In this document: one piece after another, positions 61,570 to 64,000 of the stretch
Numbering within the stretch: the stretch's first letter is position 1
Layout of the letters: each line of letters begins with the position of its first letter
Assembly (NCBI GenBank): GCA_002307725.1
Contig: DBUB01000004.1
Coordinates: 333,576 to 397,575, forward strand
DNA: 64,000 bases
Source: Alphaproteobacteria bacterium UBA1301
GTDB lineage: Bacteria > Pseudomonadota > Alphaproteobacteria > Micropepsales > Micropepsaceae
Reading direction: 5' to 3'
Translations under genes and position numbers: made by a program
The notes under the pieces: model-generated
The model's input: only the letters and a program-made list of their open reading frames with translations
Database searches by the model: none
Told to the model about the DNA's origin: nothing

Positions 61570-62544
61570 CTACACCGGTTCGTCGGGCGAGCGTAACACT
61601 TCGGAGTGGCGCCAATCGGCCAAGAGCGCTCTCAGCGCCGCCACCAGGGCCAACGGCTGGTCCAGCATGACGTGATGCTGCGCCTCGGGGATTTCCACCA
61701 CCGGTGCGGTACGGCCCAAGAGGCTCGACATAAAGTTCCCGATCTCAGGCGGCATCAGGATCGAGTGCTCGCCGCGGAAGAAGGCGATGCGGCACTTGGT
61801 GTCGCGCAGCTGGGCCTCCATGTCGCCGATCGAGAAGTTGCGCCAGATCTGCGGATCGAACTTCCAACGGTAGCCGCCCTCGACCTCGCGCAGCGACAGG
61901 CGGGCGACGTAATCGAGCAGGTACAGATTCTCGCACACCTGCGGTGGCAACAGGCGGAAGCGTGCCAGGGCGCGGGCGATAGTGGGATAGTGGTGATGGG
62001 CGCGCGCCGTCAGCGGACTCGAATGCGGCCGGTCGGGCGGATTGACGGGGGCGTCCAGAAGGATCGACCCACCGAGCCGCTCGCCATACAAGGCACCCGC
62101 CAAAATGGTGACAAAGCCGCCGAAGCTGTGGCCGACGATGACCGGCGGCTCGTCGATCGACATCAGACCGGAATGTTCCGCGACGGCGAGAACTTCCGCA
62201 GCGAAACCTTCCATCGAATACCCGGCCGGACGCCAGGCACTATCGCCCATGCCCGACAAATCGAGCGCCACGACGTGATAATCGCGGGAGAGGTACGGCG
62301 CGATGAAACTCCACCAATAGGCGTGCGCCGCATTGCCGTGCACCAAGAGCAGGCCGGGCTTGGCCGGGCTGCCCCAGCTCAAATAGTGGATAAGGGCCCC
62401 ATCCACCTCGACCGTGGCGCTTTGCGGTTTGACCGCGATTGCGTCCGTAAACCACCGCGGCGCGGGCGGAACGGCCCCTTCGAGCGCGGCGAGAGGGGTC
62501 TGAAGCTCGGGAAAATCGACCGTGTTGGCAGGCTTGTCGCTCAT
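61570..62544 (-). CDS. alpha/beta hydrolase family protein
   Basis: The product is about 324 residues, start ATG 62544 (MSDKPANTVDFPEL) with an in-frame alternative at 62565. The alpha/beta hydrolase fold is clear: the HGNAAHAYWWSFIAPYL oxyanion region, nucleophile Ser in VGHSFGGFVTILAG (about residue 143), acid near FRGEHS, and His in AQHHVMLDQP near residue 292. It resembles small-substrate esterases and haloalkane or fluoroacetate-like hydrolases; the substrate is unknown. It is convergent with the outer-membrane protein gene and divergent from the tacA-like gene at 62839. Confidence 0.88.
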   Translation of the reverse strand: MSDKPANTVDFPELQTPLAALEGAVPPAPRWFTDAIAVKPQSATVEVDGALIHYLSWGSPAKPGLLLVHGNAAHAYWWSFIAPYLSRDYHVVALDLSGMGDSAWRPAGYSMEGFAAEVLAVAEHSGLMSIDEPPVIVGHSFGGFVTILAGALYGERLGGSILLDAPVNPPDRPHSSPLTARAHHHYPTIARALARFRLLPPQVCENLYLLDYVARLSLREVEGGYRWKFDPQIWRNFSIGDMEAQLRDTKCRIAFFRGEHSILMPPEIGNFMSSLLGRTAPVVEIPEAQHHVMLDQPLALVAALRALLADWRHSEVLRSPDEPV

Positions 62545-62838
62545 GACTGGAAAGTTCGCATACAAGGATGGCTATCTCAAGACGCCTCCGAGCGCAGGCC
62601 ATTATTACAGTCAAGACATGTAAAACCATCCGCCCGCAAAAACGGCGCGTTACGGCAGCGAATCGGTGGCAACAGTGGCGAGCACCCGACGCGCCGTCAG
62701 CCTGCACAAGGCGCACACCCCCGCGTTTACTGTATGTTTACTATACTAATAGGCCGCAATCTGTGCCGCAAAAGGACACATCTTAAACAGACCTTTACCC
62801 TCACCGGACCACATTGGGCCACCACATTAGAGGACGTG

Positions 62839-64000
62839 ATGGCCCAAACTATTCTCATTGTCGATGACGATCCGGTGCAGCGGCGCTTGCTCGAAGCTGC
62901 CATCAGCCGATCCGGCATGACCGTTATCACCGCCCCTGGCGGCGGACCGGCGCTTGACCTCGTCGGTGGGCCCAAAGGCGACCAGATCGCGCTGATTCTG
63001 CTCGATCTCGTCATGCCCGACATCGACGGTCTGGAAGTGCTGACGAAAGTGCGCATCGACCATCCCGACCTGCCGGTGATCGTGCTGACCGCCAAAGGCG
63101 GCATTGATTCCGCGGTGGAAGCCATGCGCGCGGGCGCCAACGACTTTTTGGTCAAGCCCGCCAGCCCCGAACGCATCGCGGTCTCGATCCGCAACCAGCT
63201 CAAGATCGGCACCCTATCGGGCGAAGTCTCGCGCCTGAAGAAAAAGACCGACAACCGCCTCGTCTTCGACGACATCATCGCCAAGTCCGACGAGATGAAG
63301 CAGGTCGCCCGCCTCGGCGTGCGCGCGGCGCAATCAACCATTCCGATTCTGATCGAAGGCGAAAGCGGCGTCGGCAAGGAACTGGTGGCGCGCGCCATTC
63401 AGGGCTCGTCGGATCGCTCGGGCAAGCCGTTCGTGACAGTGAACTGCGGCGCCATTCCGGAGAATCTGATCGAATCGATCCTGTTCGGGCATGAAAAGGG
63501 CTCGTTCACCGGCGCCTCGGAACGCCATCTCGGCAAGTTCCAGGAAGCCGACGGCGGCACCTTGTTCCTCGACGAAATTGGTGAGCTGCGCCTCGACATG
63601 CAGGTAAAACTCCTGCGCGCGCTCCAAGAAGGCGAAGTCGATCCGGTCGGGGCCAAGCGTCCGGTCAAGATCGACGTGCGCATCGTTTCCGCCACCAATC
63701 GCGACTTGGCCGAACTGACCAAGGAAGGCAAGTTCCGCGAAGACCTGTTCTATCGGCTTAACGTGTTCCCGATTTTCGTGCCGCCGCTGCGCGAACGCCG
63801 CGACGATATTCCGGCGCTGACGCGCCATTTCATCACCCGCTTCGCCATCGAAGAGCACAAGCCGGTGGCGGGCCTGACGCCGGAAGCCGCCGACCTGCTC
63901 GAACGCTATTCCTGGCCGGGTAACGTCCGCCAATTGGAAAACACCATCTTCCGCCCCGTGGTCTTGTGCGACGGCTCGCGGCTCGACACCTCCGAGTTTC
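62839..64000 (+). CDS. tacA: TacA-like sigma-54 response regulator, truncated by the window edge
   Basis: The first 387 residues are present; the frame runs off the window. A receiver domain opens MAQTILIVDDDPVQRRLLEAAI, with the phospho-Asp in ILLDLVMPD (about residue 57) and VLTAKG and VKPASPERI typical of the type. A AAA+ domain follows (GESGVGKE, Walker A near residue 176), with the sigma-54 contact GSFTGA loop (usual GAFTGA) at about 220, LFLDEIGE and the SWPGNVRQLE lid. The receiver-AAA sequence matches the Caulobacter TacA type, which controls stalk and polar genes. It follows a leader with a TATACT box. The symbol is by resemblance. Confidence 0.8.
   Translation, partial: MAQTILIVDDDPVQRRLLEAAISRSGMTVITAPGGGPALDLVGGPKGDQIALILLDLVMPDIDGLEVLTKVRIDHPDLPVIVLTAKGGIDSAVEAMRAGANDFLVKPASPERIAVSIRNQLKIGTLSGEVSRLKKKTDNRLVFDDIIAKSDEMKQVARLGVRAAQSTIPILIEGESGVGKELVARAIQGSSDRSGKPFVTVNCGAIPENLIESILFGHEKGSFTGASERHLGKFQEADGGTLFLDEIGELRLDMQVKLLRALQEGEVDPVGAKRPVKIDVRIVSATNRDLAELTKEGKFREDLFYRLNVFPIFVPPLRERRDDIPALTRHFITRFAIEEHKPVAGLTPEAADLLERYSWPGNVRQLENTIFRPVVLCDGSRLDTSEF

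Overview
The window reads as a stretch of a GC-rich alphaproteobacterial chromosome made mostly of housekeeping operons, with some accessory loci. Evidence for the group: the clusters dapF-mtaB-ftsY-yciB, ccmABCD, rplU-rpmA-obgE-proBA-nadD-rsfS-rlmH, sucCDAB and pntAB; an orphan flagellar regulator fliX; a perfect TTAA-N7-TTAA CtrA-type site; and a TacA-like sigma-54 response regulator at the right edge. These fit a Caulobacter-like or Rhizobiales-like lineage with CtrA regulation. I cannot name the genus.

Layout. 1-900: the tail of an unknown gene, then three tiny tandem genes whose products share a C-terminal (N/S)-(V/L)-D-(I/L) motif, as in YjfB-type putative motility proteins; a fourth member lies at 7395-7631. 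0.9-3 kb: secreted prolyl oligopeptidase. 3.1-6.7 kb: dapF-mtaB-ftsY-yciB, coupled by ATGA overlaps. 6.9-9.8 kb: MarR regulator and divergent ccmABCD. 10-15.4 kb: phaR, a GGDEF/EAL protein, small unknowns, a DUF1223 protein and antitoxin-like genes. 15.4-18.2 kb: acnA with palindromes in its leader. 18.5-21.1 kb: secreted protein, cupin, exonuclease and a membrane protein behind a CtrA-type site. 21.2-26 kb: the 180-kDa NAD-glutamate dehydrogenase. 26-31.7 kb: YjbR, PilZ, lipoprotein, PAS, rhomboid, a striking hexapeptide-repeat secreted protein, and an XRE regulator. 31.9-38.6 kb: the ribosome/GTPase/proline/NAD cluster, with an RsfS carrying a long lysine-alanine-proline tail. 38.7-40.5 kb: fliX, a decayed copy of its 3' end, and an AT-richer membrane gene. 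40.5-48.1 kb: sucCD and sucAB separated by an acyltransferase on the other strand. 48-57.1 kb: glycosyltransferase, phosphatase-like protein, a probable small RNA, glutamine-amidotransferase-like hydrolase, LolA-like protein, gpsA, YciI pair, EVE protein, zinc-ribbon protein, GNAT pair and a DUF433 protein. 57.2-64 kb: pntAB with a small cytochrome-oxidase-IV-like gene, an outer-membrane barrel, an alpha/beta hydrolase and the truncated TacA-like gene.

Metabolically the window joins TCA enzymes (acnA, sucABCD) to glutamate oxidation into 2-oxoglutarate (NAD-GDH), NADH/NADPH exchange (pntAB), proline, lysine/peptidoglycan and NAD synthesis, and cytochrome c maturation. It points to a respiring heterotroph. 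phaR suggests polyhydroxyalkanoate storage, but no PHA enzyme gene is present. I found no tRNA, rRNA, CRISPR array, transposase or prophage. Small palindromic repeats of at least three types are scattered between genes.

The observations I consider most worth following are a C-rich small RNA candidate at 50591-50735 with its own promoter and terminator, the hexapeptide-repeat protein, the RsfS tail, the YjfB-like small-protein family, and the acnA leader palindromes.
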